DNA of 64,000 bases, taken from contig JASXTE010000017.1 in NCBI GenBank assembly GCA_030280995.1, forward strand, positions 3,554,501 through 3,618,500, read 5' to 3'. Shown piece after piece: positions 45,416 through 58,400 of this stretch. The notes under the pieces were generated by a model that was not told the origin of the DNA, did no database searches, and was given only the letters and a program-made list of their open reading frames with translations. Numbering within the stretch: position 1 is the stretch's first letter; every line of letters starts with the position of its first letter. The translations under genes were made by a program, and so were the position numbers. The DNA comes from Hemileia vastatrix. Lineage: Eukaryota; Basidiomycota; Pucciniomycetes; Pucciniales; Zaghouaniaceae.

Positions 45416-48400
45416 ATGGAATATTTTAACAATAATCCAACTGTCCATAGAATTGTTTCAGCATTGTGGAATAGAATGACTGATTGTGAGGAACAGACAG
45501 TTAAGCTCACTAGTGATACAATTTCATCCTTGACATTAAACATTTCTCAATTAGAAATACATAACAAAGAATTAGAGAAAGAACATTTGTCTCTAACTCT
45601 TAAATATAATTCATTGAGTAATAAATATAATGAACTTTCAAACAAATTCTGTGAGTTAGAAAAATTATATGAAACACGTTTATTGAAAACTGAATCAAGA
45701 ACTAAGTTATCTTTTGCCCAGACAAATCAAAGTGTCTCTGAGTTGCTAAAAAGATTAACTAAAGTTGAGATTGAAACTGCCAATCTACTAATGAACCAGG
45801 ATAATCATAAGTATAATCAATATAATAATAATCCTTTCATTGGCAAAAGTGAATCTCATTCCTTCCCTATACCACCACAATTAAAACCATCTGGTGGTAG
45901 TGTCAAATCTGAAAATTTAAGTCACAAATCCGTACAGGAGGAAATACAAGACCATTTATCAAAAGTGAATGAGTTGTTGAATTTACCTAAGATTAGTGAG
46001 ATAAAATCCAATCAGAAAAACTGGCCTAAGATAGATCAGTACCCAACTTATGATGGGGAAGCCAGCTCTGATTGGCAACATTTTATTCAAAGAATTGACA
46101 ACTTGAAATTCTCATATAAGTTACCAGATGAAGAAATAACATCAAAATTAATTTCTTTATTTAAGGATGTTGCTTTATTATGGTTTGAAGCTGTATTGAG
46201 TGAGGGTAAAGATTACTCTTGGGCTGAATGGAAACAACTTATTGAAAAACAATTTGGAGGTTCTAAATTCAGGCTTACTCCGCAGAGACTTTATGAGAAG
46301 ACTAGGTATAATCCGTTGAATGGTGACAAACCTATGGTATTTTTAATGAATTTAAACAATATATTAAAAGCCATTGAGCCTCATATGGATTTTAACTTAT
46401 GGAAAGATAAAATAATATATAAATTACCTATATCTGTCAGAGACATTGTTGTAGCTAGAACATTAAATGTTACTGAATATTCTGACTTTATTAATATTTG
46501 CAATGAAATATTATTAAACCATAAGTATGAGTCAAGGTATTCCACTTATAAACAAAATGTTGAACCTGTAAAAATTCAGAATTCAAAAACACTTCAGGAG
46601 AAGCAGAAAAAACCTACTGCACCTGTAGTACCTAAAAAGTATGAAACAAATACTTGTTATAAGTGTAACAAACCTTGGGTAAAAGGTCACAAATGTGAGA
46701 AAAATATAAATATTGTTGAAAATCAATGTGAATCTGAAACTGAAACTGAAAAAAGTAAAGAATCAAGTGATTATGACAGCAATATCTCATATAGTGATGA
46801 AAATGAAGTCTGTATGTTGGAAGATGATTTGTCCATCTTTGAAAATCCAATATTAAATATGGACTCAAATAAATCTTTAATGAATTTTGAGGATGCTGAA
46901 ATCATTAAGGATATACAAGCTGATAACTTTAGAATGACACCTATCACAGTTCCAGCTATCATTTCTGGTGAAAATGTTAATATAGTACTGGACACAGGAG
47001 CTTCTGGTTCTGTTGTTTCCACTAATACATTACAGAAAATTGATAGTAAATATAAGTCTAAGCTTGAACCACTTCAAAGTAAAAATTGGAGAGGTTTTGG
47101 ACCAGTGCTACACCCCATTGGTAGATACAAAGCTGCTGTTTTCTTTAAACATCAACATGGTTATGTAAGAGTAACTTGTGACTTTGTAGTAATGGATAAT
47201 ACTAACTGTAGTAACTGTTTTATCATTGGAAATGATATTCTGACTAAATTTGGTGTGAAATTAGACCCTGCTAATAACAATTTTAAAATTGGCATGAATG
47301 GTAAAAGGAAATTTAAAATAAATTCTTTTAACACAGTCTTACACATTGAGTCAGTAAAAAATTCCCCATATAAAGGAAGAGAATCCAATGAGATGGAACT
47401 TCTGGAAACAGAAATTTCAAAAGCATCATTTGGCACTCAGATAAGTAAAGCTGAGAAAAATAATATTTTGGAATTAATTAAAGCATTTCCAATGGCTTTT
47501 GCACATGGTACAAATGAACTTGGCCTTGTAAAAGATCATGAAATGAAGATTAGTTTAACCTGTGATATGGATAATATTCCTGCTAGTCTTAAAAAGAAAC
47601 CATACCCTGCTTCACCAATGAAGAGGAAAGACATAGAGGATAATATTAAGATGTTATTGAATATGAACATTCTTGAGAAGGTTGAAACTACACCAAAATA
47701 TTGTGTAATATCACCAGTGCTAATTTCTTATGAACAAGATAAAGTAAGACTGTGCAGTGATTATAGAGCATTAAATACATTTACAGTAGATGATATTTAT
47801 CCCTTGCCAAGGATTGCCTCTATACATGCTACCCTTAAAGGTGCTAAATATATAAGTTGCCTAGATGGAAATAAAGGGTACCATCAAATTCCTGTTGAAA
47901 ATAATTCACAGAACTTTTTGTTGATAACAACACACATGGGAATTTATAAATATGTCAGAATGCCATTTGGACCAAAAAATGTTCCATCAGTATTTCAGAA
48001 GTTAATGGATATAACATTCCATAATGAAATGATTGAAGGATGGTTAATGGTATACATTGATGACATCATAGTGTTCTCTAAAACTTATGATGAAAACTTA
48101 ATCCATTTAAAGAAGGTATTTCAGAAAATGGATGAAATAAAAATGACCCTTGCATTGAAAAAATGTAAATTTGGGTTTGAATCTTTAAAAATGCTTGGTC
48201 ATATTGTATCTGGCTTACAAATATGTGTAGACCAAAATAAAGTGGCTGCAATAAAGAATATTGGCATTCCTCAAAATGTAAAGGATGTACAATCTTTTCT
48301 TGGAATGTGTGGTTATTATAGACAATATATAAAAAACTACCAATCAATTGCTTCACCATTGACCACACTGATAAAGAAATCAGAAGCTTTCATTTGGAAT

Positions 48401-48538
48401 AATGAAAGACAACAGGCTTTTAATAAGTTAAAAGAATGTTTAATGACAGCTCCTATCTTGGGATTACCAGATTTCCAATTACCTATTGTATTATATACAG
48501 ATGCAAGTTTTATTGGTCTGGGTGCTGCTTTGCATTAA
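45416..48538 (+). CDS. B gag-pol: gag, protease, RT, start of RNase H
   Basis: 1040 residues. Coiled coil (about 25-90), capsid-like block NWPKIDQYPTYDGEASSDWQ (about 200), zinc knuckle C414-C417-H425-C427 in the CxxCxxxWxxGHxC form, protease DTGA at 526-529, RT from about 720 with LDGNKGYHQIP and the YIDD active site at 880-883, then thumb and the RNase H start LYTDASFIGLGA. Ends at TAA 48536-48538 where relatives have Gln (CAA to TAA); the frame runs on. Acts in cytoplasmic particles to copy element RNA into DNA. Confidence 0.95.
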   Translation: MEYFNNNPTVHRIVSALWNRMTDCEEQTVKLTSDTISSLTLNISQLEIHNKELEKEHLSLTLKYNSLSNKYNELSNKFCELEKLYETRLLKTESRTKLSFAQTNQSVSELLKRLTKVEIETANLLMNQDNHKYNQYNNNPFIGKSESHSFPIPPQLKPSGGSVKSENLSHKSVQEEIQDHLSKVNELLNLPKISEIKSNQKNWPKIDQYPTYDGEASSDWQHFIQRIDNLKFSYKLPDEEITSKLISLFKDVALLWFEAVLSEGKDYSWAEWKQLIEKQFGGSKFRLTPQRLYEKTRYNPLNGDKPMVFLMNLNNILKAIEPHMDFNLWKDKIIYKLPISVRDIVVARTLNVTEYSDFINICNEILLNHKYESRYSTYKQNVEPVKIQNSKTLQEKQKKPTAPVVPKKYETNTCYKCNKPWVKGHKCEKNINIVENQCESETETEKSKESSDYDSNISYSDENEVCMLEDDLSIFENPILNMDSNKSLMNFEDAEIIKDIQADNFRMTPITVPAIISGENVNIVLDTGASGSVVSTNTLQKIDSKYKSKLEPLQSKNWRGFGPVLHPIGRYKAAVFFKHQHGYVRVTCDFVVMDNTNCSNCFIIGNDILTKFGVKLDPANNNFKIGMNGKRKFKINSFNTVLHIESVKNSPYKGRESNEMELLETEISKASFGTQISKAEKNNILELIKAFPMAFAHGTNELGLVKDHEMKISLTCDMDNIPASLKKKPYPASPMKRKDIEDNIKMLLNMNILEKVETTPKYCVISPVLISYEQDKVRLCSDYRALNTFTVDDIYPLPRIASIHATLKGAKYISCLDGNKGYHQIPVENNSQNFLLITTHMGIYKYVRMPFGPKNVPSVFQKLMDITFHNEMIEGWLMVYIDDIIVFSKTYDENLIHLKKVFQKMDEIKMTLALKKCKFGFESLKMLGHIVSGLQICVDQNKVAAIKNIGIPQNVKDVQSFLGMCGYYRQYIKNYQSIASPLTTLIKKSEAFIWNNERQQAFNKLKECLMTAPILGLPDFQLPIVLYTDASFIGLGAALH

Positions 48539-50113
48539 AAACAACTTATTGAAGGAAAAATTTCAAAAGTAGTAATCTGCTATATTTCATGTACTCTGAG
48601 AAGTAGTGAATTGAAATATGATGCTACTCAACTTGAATGTTTGGCAGTAGTATGGGCTCTTGATAAGCTACATTATTACCTTGAAGACCAAAAATTTGAG
48701 TTAATAACTGACTGTAGTGCAGTTAAGTCACTCTTAAGCATGAAAACTCCTAATAGACACATGTTTAGATGGCAATTAGCTGTACAAGAATACAGAGGAC
48801 GGATGACTATTACACATAGAGCAGGAACCTTGCACTCTAATGTAGATCTGTTATCTAGAGTACCTCTGCCTAATAATGGTGATAATCCTGCTTATGTTCC
48901 TGAGTCAGAGATTATTAACATTTATGGCATTTATATTGTAGATCTTGAGGATGAATTTATGCAATAAATTCTTGATAATTATGCTTCAGATCCTGACTTG
49001 AGTAAACTCACTACAATATTAAATGATCCATCTAATGCTTCAATGAATGTTTTAATAAAAACATTACCAAATAAGTATAAAGAGGCATTAGAAAAAGGAA
49101 AATTTTCCATTGAGGATGGTTTTATATATTACAGGAAAAAATTAAGTAATGTAATTGTGATTCCCCCTTCAATGAAGGAGTTAATGTTAATTATATGTCA
49201 TGATGATATATTGGCAGGTCATTTTGACTACCATAAAACATTAACCAGAGTAAAAAACACAGCTTGGTGGATTAACATGTCTGAGGATGTTCAGAAATAT
49301 GTTGAGACATGTGATTCTTGTCAAAAATCTAAAAGATTAACAGGCAAAAGAGCTGGTTTATTACAACAAATTGAGCAACCAAAAGCTCCATGTGAAATCA
49401 TTAACATGGACTTTGTAACAGGTTTGCCAATAGCAGGGCATAAGAGTTATAACTCCTGCTGGGTAATTGTAGATATATTTACAAAGATGTGTAAATTTAT
49501 TCCTACCCACAAAGAGGTTTCTGCAAAGTACTTAGCTTTTTTATGGTGGAAACAAATGTTAAATATAGCAGGTTTCCCCAAAGCAATAGTTTCTGACAGA
49601 GATCCTAAATTTACTTCTGAGTTCTGGACATCACTTATGGATGTTTCAGGGTGTCAATTAAAATTTTCTACAGCACACCATCCACAAACTGATGGGCTAG
49701 CAGAAAGAATGATACAAACCTTAGAAGATATGATAAGAAGATATTGTGCTTTTGGTCTTAATTTTAAAGACAATGAAAAATTCATGCATGATTGGGTAAC
49801 CCTTATCCCAGGTTTAGAATTTGCATACAATAGTACAGTACATTCTGTCACTGGCAAAAAGCCATTTGAGTTATGGTTGGGTTATGTACCTAATACCCCT
49901 GCTAAAACTCTTAATACGTTACCTAGATTGGATATCCATCCAGGTACTAAATCTTTTCTTCAGATGCAAGAATTATGCAGAAAACATGCTCAAGAATGTA
50001 TAAATAAGGTGTTTGAGTATGAAAAGAAAAGATGGGATAAAGCCCATAGAGAACAAATGTTCAAAGAGGGTGATGAAGTCCTTATTTCAACACTACATTT
50101 CAATTTAGGGTAG
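48539..50113 (+). CDS. B RNase H end and integrase
   Basis: Same frame as gag-pol. RNase H to 48967 (TQLECLAVVWALDKLHYYL, ITDCSAVKSLL), then TAA at 48965. Integrase: zinc domain HDDILAGHF...CDSC, first Asp in NMDFVTG, second in VSDRDPKF, Glu in DGLAERM. There are 35 residues between the last two, the usual DD35E spacing. Ends with a frameshift near 50100 (HFNLG, stop). Confidence 0.92.
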
Positions 50114-50491
50114 GTAATGTTAAATTGAAGGATCCATTTTATTGGACCATTTGTAGTTAAAAAGATGGTTGGTAATAATGCTGTTGAGGTTATTCTATAT
50201 GCACCATATGATAGAAAACATCCAGTATTTCCTATTTCTCTTATAAAACCATACCATTCTAATGATACTGCTCTATTTCCAAGAAGATAAGGAAGGCATA
50301 AACAGCAACCTGAAGAAATAGTTTAAAAGGCAGAAATTGAAAAGATACTTAAAAGGAGACACCTTACTAAAGAAAAGGGAGTTGAGTATCTATTAAGATT
50401 TAAAAATAAATCAAGTGAATATGACCAGTGGATTCCAGAAAATGAAATCTCTGATCTTAAAATTCTCTTGAAAAAATTTAAATCAAAATAA
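50114..50491 (+). pseudogene. B integrase tail and chromodomain, out of frame
   Basis: After the frameshift the text continues: GPFVVKKMVGN-like segment, YAPYDRKHPVFPISL, then a chromodomain (EIEKILK, EYLLRFKNKSSEYDQWIPENE) ending TAA at 50489-50491. Two further stops lie in the basic linker near 50287 and 50324. Confidence 0.8.
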
Positions 50492-50594
50492 TACTGTTTA
50501 TTCAGTATATGTATTATAAAAATTATTTTTTATTTTTTTATTTCACTCCTTACTTTTAATTAAAATGTCTTAACATTTTTTTATTGTTTTTTTT

Positions 50595-50605
50595 AGGTGA
50601 GGGAG
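50595..50605 (+). promoter_or_regulatory. Polypurine tract of B
   Basis: AGGTGAGGGAG directly before the 3' LTR, after a T-rich run, as in A and C. Confidence 0.75.
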
Positions 50606-51780
50606 TGTCAGCCTAGATATCCCTAGTACTGAGTATTTCTTATGCTTAAAATAAGATAACCTTAAGTAAATTAAGCTTATATCTTAAAAATAAGGTCAAA
50701 ATAATAATCTATATTATTATATTATATATATATATAATTATTATTCTATTATATAAATTATAGTAGTTTAAATAGCTTATCCATAGCCTAATAATACTTA
50801 TTAAGGTGTTAATGGAGTCATAATATACTTATCTTAAGTGATATGAAGTAATTATTGACATACATAAGCTTATATGTATACATAAATCTCATATTCAGTG
50901 AAATATGCAGTATATTATGTATATTTAGGTATATAAGTGGGTTTTAGCCCCTTAATAGCCTATAAACTTTGTTTTTCTGCTTATTTTAGGTCATATGGAC
51001 GAAATCAGTGGACTCACAACGCCTACAGAAGCATAGACATCTATATCAGGCGCATACACTCAGTTTGGACAACTTAATTTACTTCCTTGGATGATTATTC
51101 ACGGATTTATGGGTTGGAAGGTCATTTCTGGGTTAATGTGGATGCTTGGGGATGTTATTGGGGGCTTGGACATTTTATTTGTTTTTTATATGCTTTGAGT
51201 TTCATTAAATCTCTTTTTGATTGCTTATTTTACCTGTTTCTTTATGGTATCCGCTTTTATCTGAATTTTCTATTTGTGGTATAGATCTGTGTTATCATTA
51301 ATTGTGATGGAGGGTCCTTACTGGAGGTCTGGGTGTTGAATCTGCTTGAAGTGGACGCCATGGGGAGGTGATGGGCCCTCACAGTGCTGTAATTGCCGGG
51401 GATAGCAGTGACATCATCTGGATTGAAGGTCTGTGCACTCCAGTGAATTTGGGTATAAGTAAGGAGGGATTTTGACGGTTATTTATCATCATTCAATTAC
51501 TACAATTCAAACAAACACTACAATACAATTATTAGCATTCAGAAATATATTATAAAGCCATTATAAATTGATATTATCTTTATATAAGCTATAACTATAT
51601 TTTATTCATCTATTTTCCACCACTAGCACACATTTAAATCCAAGTATTGTGAGTTTTATTTGAGTATAACTATTTTATTAGTCTTCCCCTGAGGTTTAAT
51701 CACTAAATCATTTATCAATAAGTAGAAGGACCATAAATAAACACTATTATATCATACTTATATACTAGACTATACTGACA
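50606..51780 (+). repeat. 3' LTR of B
   Basis: 1175 bp, near-identical to 42932-44109. Small ORF 51087-51284 is LTR sequence. Confidence 0.95.
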
Positions 51781-51785
51781 TTGTC

Positions 51786-54125
51786 CTTAAAAAAGTGCAA
51801 ATTTGGGTTTCAATCCTTGAAAGTCCTGGGTCATGTTGTGTCTGGCTTACAGATCTGTGTAGACTGGGGAAAAGTTGCTGCTATCCAAAATGTTTCAGCA
51901 CCAGCTTCTGTAAAAGAAATACAGAGTTTTTTGGGTATGTTTGGCTACTATAGACAATACATAAAAAATTATCAAGTCATAGCATTACCACTTACCAAAC
52001 TAACAAGAAAACATGTGGCTTATATATGGAATGAGGACAGTCAAAGAGCTTTTGATACATTAAAAAGATGTTTAATGTCAGCTCCAATCCTTGCCCTTCC
52101 AGATTTTAATAAGCCTATTGTCTTTATACAGATGCAAGTTTTATTGGACTTGGAGCTTCTCTTCATCAAAAACAAATTATTAATGAAAAAGTTTCAGAAG
52201 TAGTAATTTTTTATATTTCAAGAACCTTAAGAAAAAGTGAATTGAAATATGGTGCCACTAAATTAGAGTGCTTAGTGGTTGTATGGGCTTTAGAAAAGCT
52301 TCATTATTATTTAGATTATCAAAATTTTGAATTAGCTACTGATTTCAGTGTTGTGAAATCCCTCTTAGACTTGAAAAAACCAAATAGAAATATGTTTAGA
52401 TGGAAACTAGCTGTTCAAGAATACAGAGGTAGAATGACTATTTTTCACAGGGTGGGAAATTTTCATTCAAATGTTGATATGTTTTCCAGATTACCTCTTC
52501 CAAATTATGTATCCAATCCAGCCTATGTACCTGAGGATGATACAGTACATATACATGGTATATACATAGTTGATATGGAAGAGGAACTGTTACAATTAAT
52601 TCTGGATTCATATGATCAAGATTCTGATTTGAATAAATTGGTTAAAATCTTGAATGATCCAAAGAATGCTTCTATCCAAGCATTGATAAAAACTCTTCAT
52701 CCAAAGTACCAGAGTACTTTGAGTAAAGGAAAGTTTTCCATTGAAGATGGTTATATTTACTACAGGAGAAAACTGACCAATGTCATTCTAAATCCTCCTT
52801 CCATGAAAGAAACCATCTTAAAACTATGTCATGATGACATATTAGCAGGATATTTTGAGCTTGAAAAAACCATTATCAGAATAAAAAACACTTCTTGGTG
52901 GGCTAACATGTCTGAAGACACTAAATTGTATGTTTAATCTTATGATTCTTGTCAAAAATCTAAAAGATCGACAGGTAAAAGAGCAGGATTGTTACAAAAT
53001 ATTGAAGCACCTGATGCTCCTTGGCAAATCATTAACATGGATTTTGTCACTGGTCTTCCTGTAGCAGGTAAAGACAGTTATAACTCTTGTTGGGTAATAG
53101 TTGATAGCTTCACCAAGATGTGAAAATTTATTCCTACCCACAAAGATGTATCCACAAAAGAATTAGCTTTCTTATGGTGGTCTTACATGTTTAATATTGT
53201 TGGATTTCCAAAAGCCATTATCTCTCATAGAGATCCAAAATTTACATCTGAGATTTGGACCTCTTTGATGGATATTTGTGGCTGTGAGTTAAAACTTTCT
53301 ACAGCTCACCATCCTCAGACTGATGGTCTAGCTGAAAGAATGATTCAAACTCTGGAAGATATGATTAGAAGGTATTGTGCCTTTGGATTAGAATATAAAG
53401 ACAATGACAGGTTAACTCATGACTGGGTCACTCTATTGCCTGGTCTTGAGTTTGCATATAATAGTACTGTTCATTCTGTAACTGAGAAAAAGCCTTTTGA
53501 GCTTTGGTTAGTTTGTGTCACAAAAAATCCTGCTCAAATTCACAATAATAAATTACCTAAGTTGGAACTACACCCTGGTGTAAAATCCTTTATGCAAATG
53601 CAACAGCTATGCAGAAAACATGCTCAAAGCTGTATTGATAAAGCATTTGAATATAAAAAGAAGAGATGGGATAGATCCCATAAAGAATACACATTTAACA
53701 AGGGTGATGAAGTGTTGATATCTACTGTCCATTTAAATCTACAAGGTAACAACAAATTAAAAGATCCTTTTGTGGGACCATTTGTTGTTAAAAGAATGGT
53801 TGCAGATAATGCAGTAAAAGTTGTATTGTATTCTCCATATGATAGGAAACATACTGTTTTTCCCATTTCTTTGCTTAAACCTTATACTTCCAATAGTGAA
53901 TTATTTCCAAAAAGAAGAGGAAGACCTAAGAAAAACCCTCAGGAAGTCACAGAAACAGCAGAAATTGATAAAATTCTCAATGATAGAATTATCACTTCTG
54001 AGAGAGGTACTAAATATTTATTGAGATATAAGAACAAATCATCTGAACATGATGCATGGATACCTGGCAAGGAAATTTCAAATCTGCCTACTCTGTTGAA
54101 AAAATACAAAAAGAAAAAATCTTAG
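51786..54125 (+). pseudogene. A pol second part: RT thumb, RNase H, integrase, chromodomain
   Basis: Resumes RT immediately after the B target duplication (KKCKFGFQSLKVLGHVVSG). One-base frameshift near 52125 at the RNase H start. RNase H text (LECLVVVWALEKLHYYL) has ATDFSVV where relatives have TDCSA. Stops at 52935 and near 53127. Integrase: NMDFVTG intact, the second catalytic Asp changed to His (ISHRDPKF, 53226-53228), Glu intact. Chromodomain EIDKILNDRI...WIPGKE from about 53957. Ends TAG near 54125. Confidence 0.92.
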
Positions 54126-54147
54126 CATTTTTTTTATTGTTTTTTTT

Positions 54148-54159
54148 AGAGTGAGGGAG
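54148..54159 (+). promoter_or_regulatory. Polypurine tract of A
   Basis: AGAGTGAGGGAG directly before the 3' LTR. Confidence 0.75.
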
Positions 54160-55457
54160 TGTCAGCCAGGCTATACCAGGAGCCCATTAAATGTTATGTC
54201 AATTTACTGGAACCAAAAGAGGGTATAAAAATATTCTTATTATGTATATAAAATAATATTATATTCCATAATGAAATGATATAAGTATTTTATTAAATAT
54301 AAATAAAATAGGTATTATATTAATATCATTATTATATAAATTAAATATACACTTAAATTAAGCATAATAAATGTTATATTCTATGAATTATGGCCCATTT
54401 TTATGTATTTAATAAATATAAATTAATAACTAATTAATTATAAACATATATTATAATTATAAGTATAAAATTAACTTATAATGTAATTAAATTAATTAAT
54501 TAGATTTATATATTAAATAAAACCTTACATATGTTATTAAACAATAATTATGAGCACTTTTTTTATTCCTAATTGTGTCATCAAAGTATTAAGCAAGTTA
54601 AAACACTTATTTAAAGATATTATTAATGTTTTATTCTAATAATTAATAATTTTGGTATAATATGTATTTTTTTTAAATTAAATTAATTATTATACTAATA
54701 AAAGTAATTAAAATAATTAATTATTCATGTTTTATAATAAATCAATTAATTAAATTATTTTTCATGTGTTAAAATAAGTTATTTTTCATGTTTCAGTTAA
54801 ATTGGTTATTATTTAAAAGATTATATAACATGTTTTAAATTAAATTAATTATTTTTATGTGTCTCAAAGATATTTAATTACTCACTAATTTTATGGTACC
54901 TTTTTGGGTTTAAATTTTTGGATATTTAGGCTCTAACTCATGTGTTTTAGTTAATGGTGTCATATTTACCCTTACACTTACTCAAAATTAGTTATTTGTT
55001 ATTATTTTTATTATTCATTGTGTATACTTTATTATAATGCATCAGAGGGCCTCTTGCCTATATAAAGGCCTTGGGTAACCCCCTGTAGCTCACCACTTAT
55101 TATACACTCATACTTGAACATATTTTTAATATAATACATTTATTACTATTTTTATGAGTATTACATTTCTAATCTAAATTTTATATAAATAACTACAGAT
55201 TGCTCTAAGTCTATTAATGATAATAATTTTGAACCGCGCACTGATATATAACTTTTAGAATTTAAATATTATAAATTGAAGCTCCCTTTGTGTCACTCCT
55301 CAAAATTTAGTCATTGCATTTCTTCATTTTTTCACTCTAATTTTCTTCAATTTTTAGAATCTAAATTTTTGTCAATTCTCTATTTTATTACCTTTCCCCT
55401 AGTTCCTTTTATTTCCTTCTCCTTTTTTTTCTCCTCCTTCTAGACAACCGGCCAACA
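54160..55457 (+). repeat. 3' LTR of A
   Basis: TGTCAGCC...GGCCAACA, 1298 bp, TATA box TATATAAAG at 55059-55067. More substitutions against its partner than seen between the B LTRs. Confidence 0.95.
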
Positions 55458-58400
55458 AAATCTGTCATTATCTTTGTACTCAATGCCAAAGGCACAATAC
55501 CTTCTTATTATGTTCTCTAAAGTCTGAATCATTCTTTCAGCTAATCAATCAGTTTGGGGGTGATGTGCAGTAGAAATTTTCAGATCACACCCACAAACAT
55601 CCATCAGAGACATCCAGAATTCAGAAGTAAATTTAGGGTCTCTATCAGAGATTATGGCTTTAGGAAATCCAGCAGTATTAAACATATGAAACCACCACCA
55701 AAAAGCTAATTCTTTAGTGGAAACATCCTTGTGAGTAGGGATAAACTTACACATTTTTGTGAATGTGTCCAGTGTACCCCAACAAGAGTTATAACTGTCT
55801 TTCCCAGCAATGGGTAATCCTGTTACAAATACCATGTTTATTATCTGCCATGGTGCACCAGGAGATTCAATATGTTGCATTAATCCAGCCTTTTTACCAG
55901 TCAATCTTTTTGATTTTTGGAAAGAATCACAGGATTCAACATATATTTTGGTGTCTTCAGACATATTAACCCACCAAGCAGTGTTTTTAATTCTGATCAT
56001 TGTTTTTTCAAGATCAAAGTTTCCAGCCAATATGTCATCATGACAAATTTTCAAGATGATCTCTTTCATAGAAGGAGGAATAACAATAACGTTACTCAAC
56101 TTTCTTCTATAATAGAGGTAGCCTTCATCAATTGATAATTTACCTTTTTCCAAAGCCTTCTGGTACTTTGGTGGAAGGGTTTTAATTAATGCTTGTATTG
56201 AAGAATTCTTTGGATCATTTAATATGGTACATAACTTTTTTAAGTTAGTGTCCTTATCATATGAATCCAGAATAAGATGTAATAGCTCTTCCTCCATGTC
56301 AACCACATAAATCCCATGAATATGAATAATTTCATCTTCAGGTACATATGCAGGATTTTAGTCATCATTTTGCAAAGGTAACCTTGATAACATATTCACA
56401 TTTGATTGAACAATACCAGCCCTATGAATGATTGTCCTTCTCCCTCTATATTCTTGAGCAGCCAGTTGCCATCTTAACATATGTCTGTTAGGTGTTTTCA
56501 AGTTTAGTAGGGATTTAGCTGCACTGCAGTCAGTTACAAGTTCAAATTTCTGGTGATCCAGGTAATAATGTAGCTTCTCTAGAGCCCATACTACTGCCAA
56601 AAATTCTAGTTGAGTGGTACTATATTTCAATTCACTATTTCTCAAGGTTCTTAAGATATATCAAATTACTACTTCTAATACCTTATCATTCATCACTTGT
56701 CTCTGATGGAGGGAGGCACCAAGACCAATAAAACTGGCATCAGTGTATAAAATAAATGGTTGATTAAAGTCAGGTAAAGCAAGATTTGGCGCTGAAATCA
56801 AACAATGTTTCATAGTTACAAAAGCTCTTTGTCTTTCACTTCTCCAGACAAAAGCAACATCTTTCCTAGTCAGTTGGGTAAGGGGTAATTCTATGACTTG
56901 GTAATTTTTAATATGCTGTCTATAGTATCCACACATTCCCAAAAAACTCTGTAGCTCTCTAACTGTAGTAGCAGCCTTCACCTGTTCTATGGCTGCCACT
57001 TTGTTTTGGTCAACACATATCTGTAACCCTGAGACAACATGACCAAGCACTTTTAAGGAATGAAAACTAAATTTTCTTTTCTTCAAAGCCAGTGTCATAT
57101 TTAACTCATCCATCTTATGGAAAACATTACACTGGTGGTTAAGATGTTTCTCAAATGTTTTTGAGAATATAATGATATCATCAATATAAACCATCAGCCA
57201 TCCTTCAATTATTTCTTGATGGAATGTGTTATCCATTACTTTTTGAAAAACTGAAGGGGAATTTTTAGGGCCAAATGGCATCCTAACATACTTATAAATA
57301 CCCATATGAGTAGCAATCATCAGAAAATTCTGGGAGTTCTTCTCAACAGGTACCTGGTGATATCCCATGTTACCATCCAGACAGCTGATATATCTAGCAC
57401 CTTGTAAGTCAGCATGTATAGAGCTAATTCTAGGTAAAGGATAGATATCATCAACAGTATAAGTATTTAATGCTCTATAATCACCACAAATCCTGGATTT
57501 ATCTTTCTCATAAGAAAATAGGACAGGTGAGATAACACAATATTTAGGTGTTTCAACAACCTTTTCAATAATATTCATTTTTAAAAGGGTAGAGATATTG
57601 TCTTCAATATCTTTTCTCTTTGGGGGAGAAAGAGGATAAGGATTCTTCTTTAAACTAGGTCGTATGTCAGTTAATGGACAAGATAATGAAAGTTTCATTT
57701 CTTCTTTAACTAATCCTATTTCATGTGACCCATGAGCAAAGGCCATAGGAAAAGATTTTATCAATTTAATGATGGAATCTTTATCCTCACCAGAAAGTTG
57801 TTCTTCAAAAGAAGCATTCTCAATTTCAGACACATGGGCAGGCATTTCTTTTGTAGATCATCTTTTATATTGAACTACAGAATGACATGTGTTCAATCCT
57901 GGTGTTAATAATTTCTTGGGGGAGGAAATTTTAAATTTTCTCTTTCCATTCATCCCCATTGTGAAGCATTGGTTTGAAGGATCTAATTTTATGCCATATT
58001 TGGTTAAAATTTCATTTTCCATAATGAAAAAACTACTCAAGTTATCATTTTTCATGACAACAAAATCACATATAGCTCTTACAAAACCATGGTTTTATTT
58101 GAAAAATACTGTGGCTTTGTATTTACCAATGGGAGACAAAACTGAGCCATAACCTCTCCAATTTTCAGAAGTGATAGGCATCAGTTTTGATTTATAGTCT
58201 TGATCCACTGAAGCAAGTGCGTTTTCAGATACTACACTTCCTCCAGCTGCAGAATCTAGAACAGCTTCCATGCTGGTTCCATTGATCAAGACTGGTGCTT
58301 TGAGAGGGGAAATAACAATTGAGCTATCCTAAATGTTCCTTATGATCTCAGCATCCTCAACTGTAGATAAATCATTATTATCAATATCAATAGTATTTAA

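Larger units (their letters stand above)
42932..51780 (+). mobile_element. Ty3/gypsy chromodomain element B (youngest)
   Basis: 8849 bp, LTRs of 1178 and 1175 bp that look nearly identical. Target duplication TTATC (42927-42931) / TTGTC (51781-51785) with one change. Removing B plus one duplication restores A's RT frame exactly, confirming the boundaries. All catalytic motifs are present. Only three in-frame stops and one late frameshift. Confidence 0.95.
37151..55457 (+). mobile_element. Ty3/gypsy chromodomain element A, interrupted by B
   Basis: Two LTRs of identical length (1298 bp) and a perfect target duplication AAATC at 37146-37150 and 55458-55462. Without B and its duplication A is 9453 bp. 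Target is the integrase of C. Coding plus strand in one frame up to B, then after one frameshift again in one frame. Confidence 0.95.
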
